This document shows, one piece after another, positions 1-8,615 of a stretch of DNA of 64,000 nt. The stretch is from positions 3,680,279 to 3,744,278 of the forward strand of contig OZ241886.1 in assembly GCA_965203375.1 (NCBI GenBank), read 5' to 3'. Position numbers and translations under genes: made by a program. Position 1 is the first letter of the stretch. The number at the start of each line of letters is the position of its first letter. The stretch is from CATQHS01 sp965203375. GTDB lineage: Bacteria > Actinomycetota > Acidimicrobiia > Acidimicrobiales > Aldehydirespiratoraceae. The notes beneath the pieces are model-generated. The model was not told the DNA's origin. It searched no databases and saw only the letters and a program-made list of their open reading frames with translations.

Positions 1-96
1 CATGATGTTGAGCCCCAGGCCGTAGCCGCCGGCCAGCCAGGCCCGCCGCAACTGCCACCAGGTCAGCGACCCGCCGGCCGCGGCCCGGTCAGGCAA
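1..96 (-). CDS. Possible start of a membrane protein (partial, runs off left edge)
   Basis: The reading frame that begins at a TTG overlapping the stop of the MFS gene by 8 bases stays open to the window edge. It encodes about 32 residues with a Trp-rich, Arg-containing start followed by a hydrophobic Gly-rich stretch (TWWQLRRAWLAGGYGLGLNI), which resembles the first helix of a transporter. The TTG start and the short length make this tentative; the rest of the gene lies outside the window. Confidence 0.3.
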   Translation of the reverse strand, partial: MPDRAAAGGSLTWWQLRRAWLAGGYGLGLNIM

Positions 97-1297
97 CGGC
101 CATGCGCTCAAGGCGCCGCCGGCCGGCGTCGGCGGCCACCGCTCCCAGCAGGGCGAAGGCGGCCATGACCGCGAACCCGGCCCGGTATGAGACGCCCTCG
201 GCCAGCCGGCCGAAAACGAACGGCCCCGCCACCCCGCCGACGTTGAGTCCGCCCGAGATCATCCCGGCGGCCGCTCCCGGAGAGTCGCGGTAAGCGCGGA
301 CCACGGTGTGGAAGGTCAGGCCGGTCCAAGCCCAGCCCAGACCCAGGGTGAGGATGCCCCCCAGCGGCACCAGCAGCCTCGACTCGGTGGCCACCACCAG
401 GTATCCCACGGTGCTGACGGCCAGCATGGCCGCGACGATCTCCAGATGGCCGCGGGTCAGGCGGTCGGCCAGCCACCCGGCCCCGATGCGGGTGACGATC
501 ACCAGGCCGCTGCCCACCGCCAGCAGATACCCGGCCAAGCCCTCGTCGATCCCCACCTCGACGGCGGCCGAGACGAAGAAAGCGGCCATGACCGTGCAGG
601 CCGCCGATCCCAGCGCCGCGGCCAGCCCGATCAGGTTCAGCGGCCCGTAGTCGATGTCGCTGAGCCCCCTGGCCGCCCCTTCGGAGCGCATCGTCTGGCC
701 GGGCCGAGCCCCATAGGCAGGGGCCAGCGCGAACCCGACCAAGGGGACCAGGGCCGCGGCCGCGAAGGCCCACCGCCATCCCAGGGTGAGGCCGATGGAC
801 GGCACGGCCAGCCCGGACAGGAACACCGAGCCGGGTATGGCCGCGGTCTGGATGCCGAAGGCCAGGCCGTGGCGATGCGCGGGCACCCCCCGGGCCACCA
901 TGGTCTTGGTGCCGGGGCCGGCGATGGTCAGCCCGATGGCGCCCACGGCCAGGGCGGCCAGCAGCAGCCAGTAGGACCCGACGGCGGCGATGACCAGCAC
1001 CGACGCCGCGCTCAGAACGGTGGCCGCGTGCAGAGACCGCCGGGGGCCGAGCCGGTCGGTGAGGGCGCCGGCGTGGGGGGAGGTGACCGCGGCCAGCAGG
1101 AAGAAGAAGGCCACCGCGTCGCCGAGGCGGGTCTCGCTGATCCCGAGGTCGTCGCGCATGGTCACCGCCAGGGCGCCCAGGGCGAAGGCCGGCATCATGG
1201 CCGCCACCTGCGCCGAGACGGCCGAGACCATGGACTGGACCGGGCGCAGCTTCTCGTCTCCCGAGCCCGGCCCGGGACCGGGCTCGGGGCCGGTCAC
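89..1297 (-). CDS. MFS transporter (12-TM family)
   Basis: A protein of about 402 residues with alternating hydrophobic segments along its whole length, as in major facilitator superfamily permeases of the inner membrane. After the second helix it has the typical loop-2/3 motif (GALTDRLGPRRS), and a related motif after the eighth helix (GWLADRLTRG). The GTG start at 1297 overlaps the stop of the upstream LLM oxidoreductase (GTGA), so the two are probably translationally coupled and co-transcribed. The substrate cannot be read from sequence; the MFS_1 fold suggests a small organic anion or drug-like molecule. The family assignment is firm, the substrate unknown. Confidence 0.85.
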   Translation of the reverse strand: MTGPEPGPGPGSGDEKLRPVQSMVSAVSAQVAAMMPAFALGALAVTMRDDLGISETRLGDAVAFFFLLAAVTSPHAGALTDRLGPRRSLHAATVLSAASVLVIAAVGSYWLLLAALAVGAIGLTIAGPGTKTMVARGVPAHRHGLAFGIQTAAIPGSVFLSGLAVPSIGLTLGWRWAFAAAALVPLVGFALAPAYGARPGQTMRSEGAARGLSDIDYGPLNLIGLAAALGSAACTVMAAFFVSAAVEVGIDEGLAGYLLAVGSGLVIVTRIGAGWLADRLTRGHLEIVAAMLAVSTVGYLVVATESRLLVPLGGILTLGLGWAWTGLTFHTVVRAYRDSPGAAAGMISGGLNVGGVAGPFVFGRLAEGVSYRAGFAVMAAFALLGAVAADAGRRRLERMAVA

Positions 1298-2280
1298 CGC
1301 CGGCTTTCGGGGGCGGCGGGTCCGAAGGCGTCGGTCAGCAGGGACCCGGCGGCGGCGATGGCCGCCGGATCGGCGGAGTCGTGCATGTTGAAGATCAGCC
1401 CGTCGAGCCCGGCGTCGAACAGCTCCCGGATCTGGGCCACCACCCCGTCGGCGTCGCCCTCCACCGCGTAGCCCCGGTACTTGGCCATGTCCATCCCCCG
1501 GGCCGCTCGCAGGTCGGCGCCGATCCGGGCGGCGGCGGCCGCGGTGTCGCCCAGCACCAGCGCCCCCAGCCGGGTCCGGGCGATCTCGTCCGGGTCCCGG
1601 CCCGCCCGGCGGCAGTGCTCGTCGAGCACGGCCATCTTGTGGCGCACGGTGTCGGGGTCGCCGAAGATGTTGCAGGCGTCGGCGTGCTCGGCCGCCACCT
1701 TCAGGGTCCGGCGCTCGCCGCCGCCGCCCACCAGGATGGGGGGGCCGCCCGGGGTGACCGGCCGGGGCCGGTTCAGGGCCCCGTCGGCCCGGTAGTGGTC
1801 GCCGGCGAAGGAGGCCTCGCCGCCGGTGAACATGGCCCGGCAGATCTGCACCGCCTCGGCCAGGCGGTCCATGCGCTCGGCCACCGGAGGGAACCGGTAG
1901 CCGTAGGCGGCGTGCTCGGCGTCGAACCAGGCCGCGCCCAGCCCGCACACCGCCCGCCCGGCCGAGACGACGTCGAGGGTGGTGACCATCTTGGCCAGCA
2001 GGGCCGGGTTGCGGTGGGTCACCCCGGTGACCAAAACCCCGAGGCGGGCCGAGCGGGTGCGGGCCGCCAGCCCGCCCAGCAGGGTGTAGGCCTCCAGCAT
2101 GGGCTCGTCGGGCGCGCCCACCGCCGGGATCTGGTGGAAGTGGTCCATGACCCACAGCGAGTCGAACCCGCTCTCCTCGGCGGTGACGGCCGCGGCGGCG
2201 ACCGTCTCGAAGAGGTCGGCGCCGGCCACGCCGGGGTAGGTGAAGCTGGGGATCTGGAACCCGAATCGGGTCAAGGTCAT
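1294..2280 (-). CDS. LLM-class (luciferase-like, probably F420-dependent) oxidoreductase
   Basis: A 328-residue TIM-barrel enzyme of the bacterial luciferase-like family. The N-terminus (FGFQIPSF), the segment SLWVMDHF, the TRSARLGVLVTGVTHRNPALLAK region and the central GLGAAWFDAEHAAYG motif are typical of actinobacterial F420-dependent LLM oxidoreductases, which transfer hydride between reduced deazaflavin and a small substrate. The ATG at 2280 gives the conserved N-terminus directly. The gene overlaps the downstream MFS transporter by 4 bases, so the enzyme may act on a compound moved by that carrier. FMN use and the actual substrate cannot be decided from the sequence. Confidence 0.88.
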   Translation of the reverse strand: MTLTRFGFQIPSFTYPGVAGADLFETVAAAAVTAEESGFDSLWVMDHFHQIPAVGAPDEPMLEAYTLLGGLAARTRSARLGVLVTGVTHRNPALLAKMVTTLDVVSAGRAVCGLGAAWFDAEHAAYGYRFPPVAERMDRLAEAVQICRAMFTGGEASFAGDHYRADGALNRPRPVTPGGPPILVGGGGERRTLKVAAEHADACNIFGDPDTVRHKMAVLDEHCRRAGRDPDEIARTRLGALVLGDTAAAAARIGADLRAARGMDMAKYRGYAVEGDADGVVAQIRELFDAGLDGLIFNMHDSADPAAIAAAGSLLTDAFGPAAPESRR

Positions 2281-2346
2281 GGGGCGGCGTCCTCCTCCGG
2301 CTCGGCCCGGGGCCCGAACCGGGCCGGCCCGGACCTGTCTACGATA

Positions 2347-2811
2347 TTGCCCTTGCCCGCCATCCCCGAAATCGACGACCAGCGCTCCCTGCGGGAGTGG
2401 GTGGACCGCTTCTCCGGTCACGTGGCCCGCCTCGAGTTCGCCCCGGCCGCGGCCATGATGGACCCCGGGGTGATCAGCTTCAGCACCTTCCGCGACGTGG
2501 TGGAGGGGGTGGAGCAATTCGTCGATGCCCAGTGGCGGCGGGTGTGGCCGACCATCGAGGACTTCCGGCTGGACAGCGCCGGGATGCGGGCCACCGTCTC
2601 CCCCGACCGGCTCATGGCCGCGGTGGCGGTGACCTGGGCCTCCACCGGGTTCACCGAGGATCAGGAGCCCTTCGACCGGCCGGGCCGCTGCACCTTCGTG
2701 CTGATCCGTGACGGGATCGGCCGGCCCTGGCGGGGCGTCCAGGGCCACTTCTCGCTCTACCGGGGCGTGCCCCAGCAGTCCCACGGCCGCCGCCCGATCC
2801 CGAAAGGTTGA
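2347..2811 (+). CDS. SnoaL/NTF2-like small protein
   Basis: About 154 residues with the pattern of an NTF2-like/SnoaL alpha-beta barrel: an N-terminal helix (REWVDRFSGHVARLEFA), a segment with a Phe-Arg-Asp motif (ISFSTFRDVVEG), then several beta strands ending in HFSLYRG. This fold appears in small ketosteroid-isomerase-like and polyketide-cyclase-like proteins; no catalytic pair is clear enough to name an activity. The start is uncertain because only TTG codons (2347 or 2353) lie before the conserved part. It is divergent from the LLM gene, and the 66-base spacer would hold both promoters. Confidence 0.65.
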   Translation: MPLPAIPEIDDQRSLREWVDRFSGHVARLEFAPAAAMMDPGVISFSTFRDVVEGVEQFVDAQWRRVWPTIEDFRLDSAGMRATVSPDRLMAAVAVTWASTGFTEDQEPFDRPGRCTFVLIRDGIGRPWRGVQGHFSLYRGVPQQSHGRRPIPKG

Positions 2812-2862
2812 CGGAGGCCTTGACAGGTTTCCGAAAGATTGACAGAGGCCTTGACAGGACTA
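2801..2862. repeat. 31-bp tandem duplication at the 3' end of the NTF2-like gene
   Basis: Two near-identical copies of about 31 bases lie head to tail, the first covering the last codons and stop of the NTF2-like gene. Both contain the string GAGGCCTTGACAGG; only a few positions differ. The second copy is non-coding and lies upstream of the coiled-coil gene at 2928. Confidence 0.75.
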
Positions 2863-2927
2863 CATGAACATGGCAGGGTTATACACGTAAGTCCCAAAGC
2901 CCGAGCGAGGTAGGAACGGTCGAAGCC

Positions 2928-3347
2928 GTGGAAGCCGCCATCGTATCCCTGCTGAGCGTGATGCTCGCCGCGCTTCTGGCTCTGCCGTGGTGGATCACCA
3001 GGGCGATTAACTCCCTCCGCGACGAGCTGTCGGCGAAAATCGACGTCACCAACGCCCGCATCGACCAACAGCGGATCGAGCTCACCGCCATGATCGACCG
3101 GCAGCGGATCGAGCTGACGGCCCAGATCAACGCGCTCGGCAAAGAGGTAGCTGTGCTCAAGACAGACGTGGCAGGACTCAAGGCCGACGTGGCGGTGCTC
3201 AAAACAGACGTGACAGGGCTCAAGAAAGACGTGGCAGTCCTCAAAACAGACGTAGCCGTGCTCAAAACAGACACGGCCTGGCTGCGGGAGCGGACGGCCC
3301 GGATCGAGACCCGTCTGCCTGAGGTCCCGGTCCCGGCCGGGGACTAA
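2928..3347 (+). CDS. Membrane-anchored coiled-coil protein
   Basis: A 139-residue protein starting at GTG. Residues about 5-25 form one hydrophobic helix, followed by a long heptad coiled coil: first repeats of the type RIDQQRIELTA, then six 7-residue copies of the type VAVLKTD. The repeats are visible in the DNA as imperfect 21-base units. Function is unknown; such short anchored coiled coils occur in many actinobacteria near toxin or defence genes. It ends by overlapping the convergent transporter gene by 3 bases. A decayed relative of the RID repeat lies at 32737-32896. Confidence 0.75.
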   Translation: MEAAIVSLLSVMLAALLALPWWITRAINSLRDELSAKIDVTNARIDQQRIELTAMIDRQRIELTAQINALGKEVAVLKTDVAGLKADVAVLKTDVTGLKKDVAVLKTDVAVLKTDTAWLRERTARIETRLPEVPVPAGD

Positions 3348-6130
3348 TCGGTGTGGTCACCCAGGTAGGAGCGGATTACGTCGGGGTGGGAGGTCACTTC
3401 GGCCGGGGGTCCCAGGGCGATGACCCGGCCTACTTCTAGGGCCATCATCCGGTCGCAGACCTCGGTGAGCAGGGCCACGTCGTGCTCGATGATCACGAAG
3501 GTGACGCCGTGGTCGGCGGCGATCTGGTCGAGCACCACGGCCAGGCGCTCGGTCTCGGAATGGGCGATCCCGGCCGACGGCTCGTCCAGCAGCAGCAGCC
3601 GGGGGGACAGCGCCAGACAGGCGGCCAGCTCCACCAGCCGCCGGGTGCCGGTCGGGACGGTGCTCAGGGGCTGGGAGGCCCAGCGGCCCAAGTCGAAGTA
3701 GCGCAGCAGCCCAGAGGGATCGGGCCGAGCCGGGTTGGCCGAGGCGGCCAGTTCCAGCGTCTCGAGCACGGTCATGGTGGGGAACAGCCGGGCGTTCTGG
3801 AAGGACCGCACCAGCCCGGCCCGGCTGCGGCGCTCGGGGGGATGCGAGGAGACGTCGGCGCCGGCGAAGCGCACCGACCCGGAGTCGGGCCGGACGAAGC
3901 CGCCGATCATCTCGAACAGGGTGGTCTTGCCCGCGCCGTTGGGCCCGATGATGCCGAGGCGGTCGCCCGCGGCCACCGAGAAGCTCACCCCGTCGACCGC
4001 CTTGGTGCCGCCGAAGCGCTTGGACAGACCCTCGGCCACCAGCAGGTCCTCGGGCCTCTCCCGGCCGGCCCGGTCTCCGGCGGCCGGACTCTTGACCGAC
4101 CCGAGTTGCAGAGCCGGCTGAGCGAGGGGCGGATCGTCGGGCGCCCGTGCCCCGAGGGCCAGCTCGTCGGGCACCGGAGAGCCGCCCGCGGTCGGGGTGC
4201 GGCCCGGCTCGCCGTCGGCCGCTGGAGCCAGGCCGCGGCGGCGGGCCACGGCGCCGCAGTAGCCGTCGCGCACCTTCGCCAGCAGGGCCGACAGCCCGCG
4301 GGGCTGCTCGAGGATCAGGATGAGCCAACCGGCGTTGAGGGCGGCCAGCGGCGTCAGGCCCAGATCGAACAGCCGGGGGATGCCGATCAGATACAGCGCC
4401 CCGAGCAGGGGGCCGACCACCCCGCCCAGGCCGCCGATGACGGCGATGGACACCGCGTCCACGCTGCCCCGGGGGGTGAACAGCGCGGCCGAGATCTGGG
4501 TGCTGGCAAAGGCGATGACCGCGCCCCCCAGCCCGGCCAGCGCCCCGGCTAAGGCATAGGAGCCGAGCTTCACCGCGCTGGCCCGGGTGCGCAGGGCCCG
4601 GGCCGCGTCCTCGTTGTCGCGGACGGCCCGCAGGCGGCGGCCGAAGCCGGACCGGCGGACCAGCCCGGCTGCGGCCGCGGCCACGACGAAGGCGGCCAGG
4701 GCCGCGTAGTAATAGGAGCGGGACGTGGTCAGCTCCAGCCCCAGCAGGCGGCGCGGGGGCGCCGACACCCCGGTGCGGCCGAAAGCCCAGTCCTGGCGCA
4801 GCAGCCAGCCCGAGGCCATGAGGGTGAAGGCCAGGGTGGCCACCCCCAAGAGCTGGCCCCGGACCCGCAGGGCGGGCAGGCCCACCGCCGCGGCCACGAT
4901 CCCTCCGACGGCGGCGGCGCAGACCATGGCCGCGGCCAGGCTGCCGGTCTCCCGCAGCACCGGCACCGCGGCCAGGGCCCCCACCGCGGCGAAGGCGACC
5001 TGGCCCAGCGAGAGCTGCCCGCCGATCCCGGTGAGCAGGCTCACCGACAGGGCCACCACCGCGAACCCGAACACGACGGCCAGCACGAAGGCGTGCTGGT
5101 TGGTCAGCCACACCGGCGCCAGGGCGGCCGCCGCCAGGCCCAGCCCGGCCGCCCCGACGGGCGCCCAGCGGATCAGCGGGAGCCGCCGCCAGGCGTCGGG
5201 GATCGGCGGCGCCGGGGCCAGGCCGGCCCAGCGGTCCTCGGGCTCGCGGCCCCGGCGGCGCCCGGACTGCAGGCCCACCCCGACGAAGACCAGGGCGAAC
5301 ACCGCCACCTCGAAGGCGCCGGCCGCGCCGGGATTGGAGGCGAAGACGGCCTCCATGACCCCCAGCCCCACCCCGGCCGCGAAGGTGACGGGCAGGCTGG
5401 CGAACCGGGCCAGAGCGGCCGCGGCCAGCCCCCGCAGCAGGAAGCCGGGGCCGAGCGAGTCGGGCGTGACCACCCCTTTGGACGGCAGCACCAGCAGGGC
5501 GGAGAAGGCGGCGATGGCCCCGGCCAACCCCCAGGCCAGCATGGCCATGTTGGCCGGCGAGGCCCCGGCCAGGGTGGCCGCGTCGGGGTTGGAGGCGGCG
5601 CCCCGCATGGCGATGCCGTAACGCGACCTCCACAGGAACAGCCCCAGCCCGGCCAGCACCACCGGGGTGAGGACCATCAGCGCGGTCAGCGACGGGCCGA
5701 CGAACAGCGGCCCCACCTCGAAGTCGGGGACGAAGGGGGGTAGCGGGAAGTTGCGCCCGCCCAGCCCGCCCGAGTTGAACGAGAGGGCCAGCAGCAGCAG
5801 CGCCTCGCCGACCCCCAGGGTGGCGACCATGGCCAGGACTCGGGGGGAGGAGTCGAGCCGGCGGACGATCGCGGCCTGGAGCCCGGCCCCGATCAGCCCG
5901 CCGCACAGCACCGCGGCCGGGAAGCCGAGCAGGTACGGCACCCGGTAGCGGCCCACCACCACCGCGAACAGGCCGGCCGCGAACAGGCCGACCGCGCCGT
6001 GGGCGAAGTTGATGACCCGGCTGGAGCGGTAGGTGAGGACCAGGCCGATGCCGAGCAGGGCGTACCCCAGCCCGGTCATAGCCCCGAGCAGCAGCACCGG
6101 CCCGGTGAGGTCGTATCCGCTAACGGTCAA
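3344..6130 (-). CDS. Branched-chain amino-acid-type ABC transporter: LivH-LivM-LivG triple fusion
   Basis: A single 928-residue chain holds three parts that are usually separate genes. Residues about 1-290 are a LivH-type permease (conserved INFAHG near residue 42), about 320-625 a LivM-type permease (ISLSLLTG-like and LGQVAFAAVGAL motifs), and about 695-925 a LivG-type ATPase with Walker A GPNGAGKTT, Walker B LLLLDEPSAG and the H-loop VIIEHD. The ABC signature is degenerate (VPTGTRR instead of LSGGQ-like). It sits in the inner membrane and should import branched-chain amino acids or a related amphipathic compound with the upstream LivF-like ATPase, which overlaps its start by 11 bases, and the binding lipoprotein further upstream. 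Confidence 0.93.
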   Translation of the reverse strand: MTVSGYDLTGPVLLLGAMTGLGYALLGIGLVLTYRSSRVINFAHGAVGLFAAGLFAVVVGRYRVPYLLGFPAAVLCGGLIGAGLQAAIVRRLDSSPRVLAMVATLGVGEALLLLALSFNSGGLGGRNFPLPPFVPDFEVGPLFVGPSLTALMVLTPVVLAGLGLFLWRSRYGIAMRGAASNPDAATLAGASPANMAMLAWGLAGAIAAFSALLVLPSKGVVTPDSLGPGFLLRGLAAAALARFASLPVTFAAGVGLGVMEAVFASNPGAAGAFEVAVFALVFVGVGLQSGRRRGREPEDRWAGLAPAPPIPDAWRRLPLIRWAPVGAAGLGLAAAALAPVWLTNQHAFVLAVVFGFAVVALSVSLLTGIGGQLSLGQVAFAAVGALAAVPVLRETGSLAAAMVCAAAVGGIVAAAVGLPALRVRGQLLGVATLAFTLMASGWLLRQDWAFGRTGVSAPPRRLLGLELTTSRSYYYAALAAFVVAAAAAGLVRRSGFGRRLRAVRDNEDAARALRTRASAVKLGSYALAGALAGLGGAVIAFASTQISAALFTPRGSVDAVSIAVIGGLGGVVGPLLGALYLIGIPRLFDLGLTPLAALNAGWLILILEQPRGLSALLAKVRDGYCGAVARRRGLAPAADGEPGRTPTAGGSPVPDELALGARAPDDPPLAQPALQLGSVKSPAAGDRAGRERPEDLLVAEGLSKRFGGTKAVDGVSFSVAAGDRLGIIGPNGAGKTTLFEMIGGFVRPDSGSVRFAGADVSSHPPERRSRAGLVRSFQNARLFPTMTVLETLELAASANPARPDPSGLLRYFDLGRWASQPLSTVPTGTRRLVELAACLALSPRLLLLDEPSAGIAHSETERLAVVLDQIAADHGVTFVIIEHDVALLTEVCDRMMALEVGRVIALGPPAEVTSHPDVIRSYLGDHTD

Positions 6131-8372
6131 GCGGAGCCCCTCGGTCGGAACCCGGCAAGCCGAAGCCCGACGGGCCGGTGCCCGGCGGGCCGGGGCTCGA
6201 CAGGCCGGGGTCTGGCCGGCCGAGGCTCGACAGGCCGGAGTGGTCGTCGGCCAGGTACACCGAGCGCAGCAGGTCGGCCATGGTCTCGGGGTCGGTGACC
6301 GGGCCCCGGTGGCGGATCTCGCCCTTGTCCATCACGTAGGCCCGGTCGGCCAGGTCGCAGGCCACGTTCAGGGACTGCTCGACCAGCAGCACCGACGTGC
6401 CCCGGGCGGCGATCTGGCGCACCACCGGGACCAGCTCGGTCACCAGCGCCGGGGCCAGCCCCAGGGACAGCTCGTCGATCAACAGCAGCCGGGGGGCCAC
6501 GATCAGGGCCTTGGCCAGGGCCAGCATCTGCTTCTCGCCGCCGGACAGGGTGGCGGCGCGGCGCCCCAGCCGCTCCCGGAGCCGGGGGAACAGGTCGAGC
6601 GCGTCGGCGATGCCGGCGTCGGTGGTGGCCCGGGGCACGAGGTGGGAGAAGAGGCGGAGGTTCTCCTCGACGGTGAGCCCGGTGGCGACGGCGTCGCCGC
6701 CCACGATCTGGTGCAATCCCATCCCCACCCGCCAGGTGGGCGGGGTGCGGGTGACGTCGAGGCCCCGGAAGCCTATGCGGCCGGCGCAGACCGGCTCGAG
6801 GCCCGACACGGCCCGCAGGGTGGTGGTCTTGCCCGCCCCGTTGGCGCCCAACAGCACCGCCACCTGCCCCTCCTCCACGGTGAGGCTGGCGTCGAACACG
6901 GCCTGAACGCCCTCGTAGGCCACCCCCACGCCGTCCAGCTCCAGCAGCGGCCCGCCGGCGCGGGGCCCAACCCGCCGGGGCGCGGCGGCCGACCACGCCC
7001 CCCGGTGGGGGCCGGAGGCGGTTGCAGGGGGGCAGCGCCGGGACAGTCGGCGGCCGACCTCGATGCAGGCCAGCGCCGACACCGCGATCTTCACCTGATG
7101 GTGGTGGCCGGCCAGCGGACCGGCCAGCAGGGCGGCGGCGACGGCGGCGCCGGCGGCGAAACTGATGACCTGGCGGGCGGCCACGGCCCGCCGAGTGGAG
7201 GGGCTCAGCCCGACCCAGGCAGCCGCGTCCAGCCCCACCGCGGCCAGCGCGAAGGCCCCGGCGGCCATGCTCCACGACACGACCAAGCCGACGTAGGTGA
7301 ACGAGAGGGCACCCAGCAGCGCCATAAGGCCGCCGACCATCATCTGGAACCCGGCCGCGGAGGCCCGGGCCGCGCCCCGGCGCCGGTCGAGGCGGTGGAA
7401 CCACCGGCCGAAGATCACCGCCACTGCGGCTCCGGCGGCCGCCGCGGCCAGCACGCCGGCCGCGCCCCGGGGGGTGCGCTGCCACTCGCCGGAGAGCAGG
7501 GCGTGGCCGGAGGCGGCCATCCCCGCGAAGAGGGCCCCGACCCCGAAGGCGGCGGCGATGCTGCGCCGGGCCCAGGGAGCGTCGGGGACCGAGATTCCCC
7601 ACGCGCCGCTGACACCCGACGGGACGGACGGGGCTGAGCCAGACAGGGACGGGGCCGACGCAGATCCAGGCGGCGCCGAGCCAGCGGCAGACGGGGCTGC
7701 GGCGAGCGGGGCCGGTGCGGGCGGAGCGGGAGTCAGCAGGGTGAGCAGGCCGCCGACCGCGGTGGCAGTCCCGGCCAACCGCAGGACGGCGCCGGGATCG
7801 GCGGACCACAGCATGGCCCAGGCCAGGGGGCCCAGGCACCCGACGATCACCGCCGTCCAGTACCAATTGAACCGGGCATAGAGAATCTGATCGGTCCCGT
7901 CCGCCTCTTCTGGGCGGGTGATCTCAGGCCCATCGGCTTGGAGGGCTGCGTCAAGAGCCTCGGCTTGGAAGCTCTCGGTGATCAGCACGCGCTGGAGGGC
8001 GAGAGCGAGAGCGAACCCGGCCGCGGTCAGAGCCAGGCCCCAAGTCCAAGCCCCGCCGTCAGGGCCGCCCGAGGCCAGCCACAGCCCGACCCCGGCGCAG
8101 ACAGCGCCCGCGCCTACCAACACCGTGTCGGGAAGGTGGCCAGCGGTGCGGACAACGCGGTCAGCAGTGTCGGGAACCCGGCCGGCAGGGTCGGTAACAC
8201 TGCTGGCGGTGCGGGCGACGGCCACTGCGGCGGCCGCGGCAGCTAAGACCATCGCAACTGCCGTGAGCCCGCCCAGACTCCGGCCAGCGTCGGGAGAGGT
8301 TCCCAGGATCAGCCCGGCCGCGGCCGCGCCAGCCGACGCCGCCACCAAGCCCGAACCCGCCCGACGAATCAC
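6120..8372 (-). CDS. LivF-type ABC ATPase fused to an N-terminal multi-helix membrane region
   Basis: The last 230 residues or so are a LivF-type ATPase: Walker A GANGAGKTT, signature LSGGEKQ, Walker B LLLIDELSLGLAP and H-loop LLVEQ. The preceding 500 residues are Ala-rich with many hydrophobic helices and an Ala/Pro/Ser linker, an unusual attachment for LivF, which is normally about 235 residues. The C-terminal tail carries short repeats of the type GLSSxGxPDPG encoded by a tandem repeat near 6150-6240. The start is set at the GTG at 8372 because it overlaps the stop of the repeat ORF upstream (GTGA); an in-frame ATG at 8456 would add 28 residues made of the same repeat. Works with the LivHMG fusion downstream. 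Confidence 0.85.
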   Translation of the reverse strand: MIRRAGSGLVAASAGAAAAGLILGTSPDAGRSLGGLTAVAMVLAAAAAAVAVARTASSVTDPAGRVPDTADRVVRTAGHLPDTVLVGAGAVCAGVGLWLASGGPDGGAWTWGLALTAAGFALALALQRVLITESFQAEALDAALQADGPEITRPEEADGTDQILYARFNWYWTAVIVGCLGPLAWAMLWSADPGAVLRLAGTATAVGGLLTLLTPAPPAPAPLAAAPSAAGSAPPGSASAPSLSGSAPSVPSGVSGAWGISVPDAPWARRSIAAAFGVGALFAGMAASGHALLSGEWQRTPRGAAGVLAAAAAGAAVAVIFGRWFHRLDRRRGAARASAAGFQMMVGGLMALLGALSFTYVGLVVSWSMAAGAFALAAVGLDAAAWVGLSPSTRRAVAARQVISFAAGAAVAAALLAGPLAGHHHQVKIAVSALACIEVGRRLSRRCPPATASGPHRGAWSAAAPRRVGPRAGGPLLELDGVGVAYEGVQAVFDASLTVEEGQVAVLLGANGAGKTTTLRAVSGLEPVCAGRIGFRGLDVTRTPPTWRVGMGLHQIVGGDAVATGLTVEENLRLFSHLVPRATTDAGIADALDLFPRLRERLGRRAATLSGGEKQMLALAKALIVAPRLLLIDELSLGLAPALVTELVPVVRQIAARGTSVLLVEQSLNVACDLADRAYVMDKGEIRHRGPVTDPETMADLLRSVYLADDHSGLSSLGRPDPGLSSPGPPGTGPSGFGLPGSDRGAPLDR

Positions 8373-8608
8373 AGCCACACTAAACCCAGGCCTGAACCCG
8401 CCCGACGGATGAAAGCCAAACCCAAGCCCGAACCCGCCCGACGAGTAACGGGCCACAACAAACCCGAACCCGCCCTATGAGTAACGAGCCACAACAAACC
8501 CGAGCCCGAACCCGCCCGACGAGTCACGGCCACACCAAACCCCGAACCCGCCCTATGAGTCATAGGCCACAACAAACCCACGCCAGCCGCCCAGCGAGTC
8601 ACGGCCAG
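8350..8608. repeat. Tandem repeat of about 36-42 bp, roughly six copies
   Basis: Units share the core CGAACCCGCC followed by an ACGAGTCACGGCCACA-like part on the plus strand. Unit lengths differ by a few bases. The last copy contains the start codon of the LivF-type gene and a shift of frame relative to the array. Confidence 0.85.
8369..8602 (-). CDS. Repeat-made leader ORF upstream of the LivF-like gene (77 aa)
   Basis: A 77-codon frame built from about six imperfect copies of a 36-42-base unit encoding variants of VTRRAGSGLGLLW. It begins 13 bases after the stop of the binding-lipoprotein gene and ends with TGA overlapping the GTG start of the LivF gene (GTGA). The units start with GTG or GTT at the same place as the real gene start, so the array seems to be amplified from the gene's own start region. 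A protein function is not evident; it may serve only to carry ribosomes into the next gene. Confidence 0.5.
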   Translation of the reverse strand: MTRWAAGVGLLWPMTHRAGSGFGVAVTRRAGSGSGLLWLVTHRAGSGLLWPVTRRAGSGLGLAFIRRAGSGLGLVWL

Positions 8609-8615
8609 TTCGTCG

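Noticed and set aside
308..1471. Long plus-strand frames over the MFS and LLM genes
   Set aside because: Shadow frames of high-GC genes with low-complexity translation and no motif.
3482..7637. Long plus-strand frames opposite the ABC transporter genes
   Set aside because: Antisense shadows; Gly/Gln/His-rich without any domain.
8350..8608. CRISPR-like array
   Set aside because: Units are contiguous and of unequal length with no unique spacers; it is a tandem repeat that is translated.
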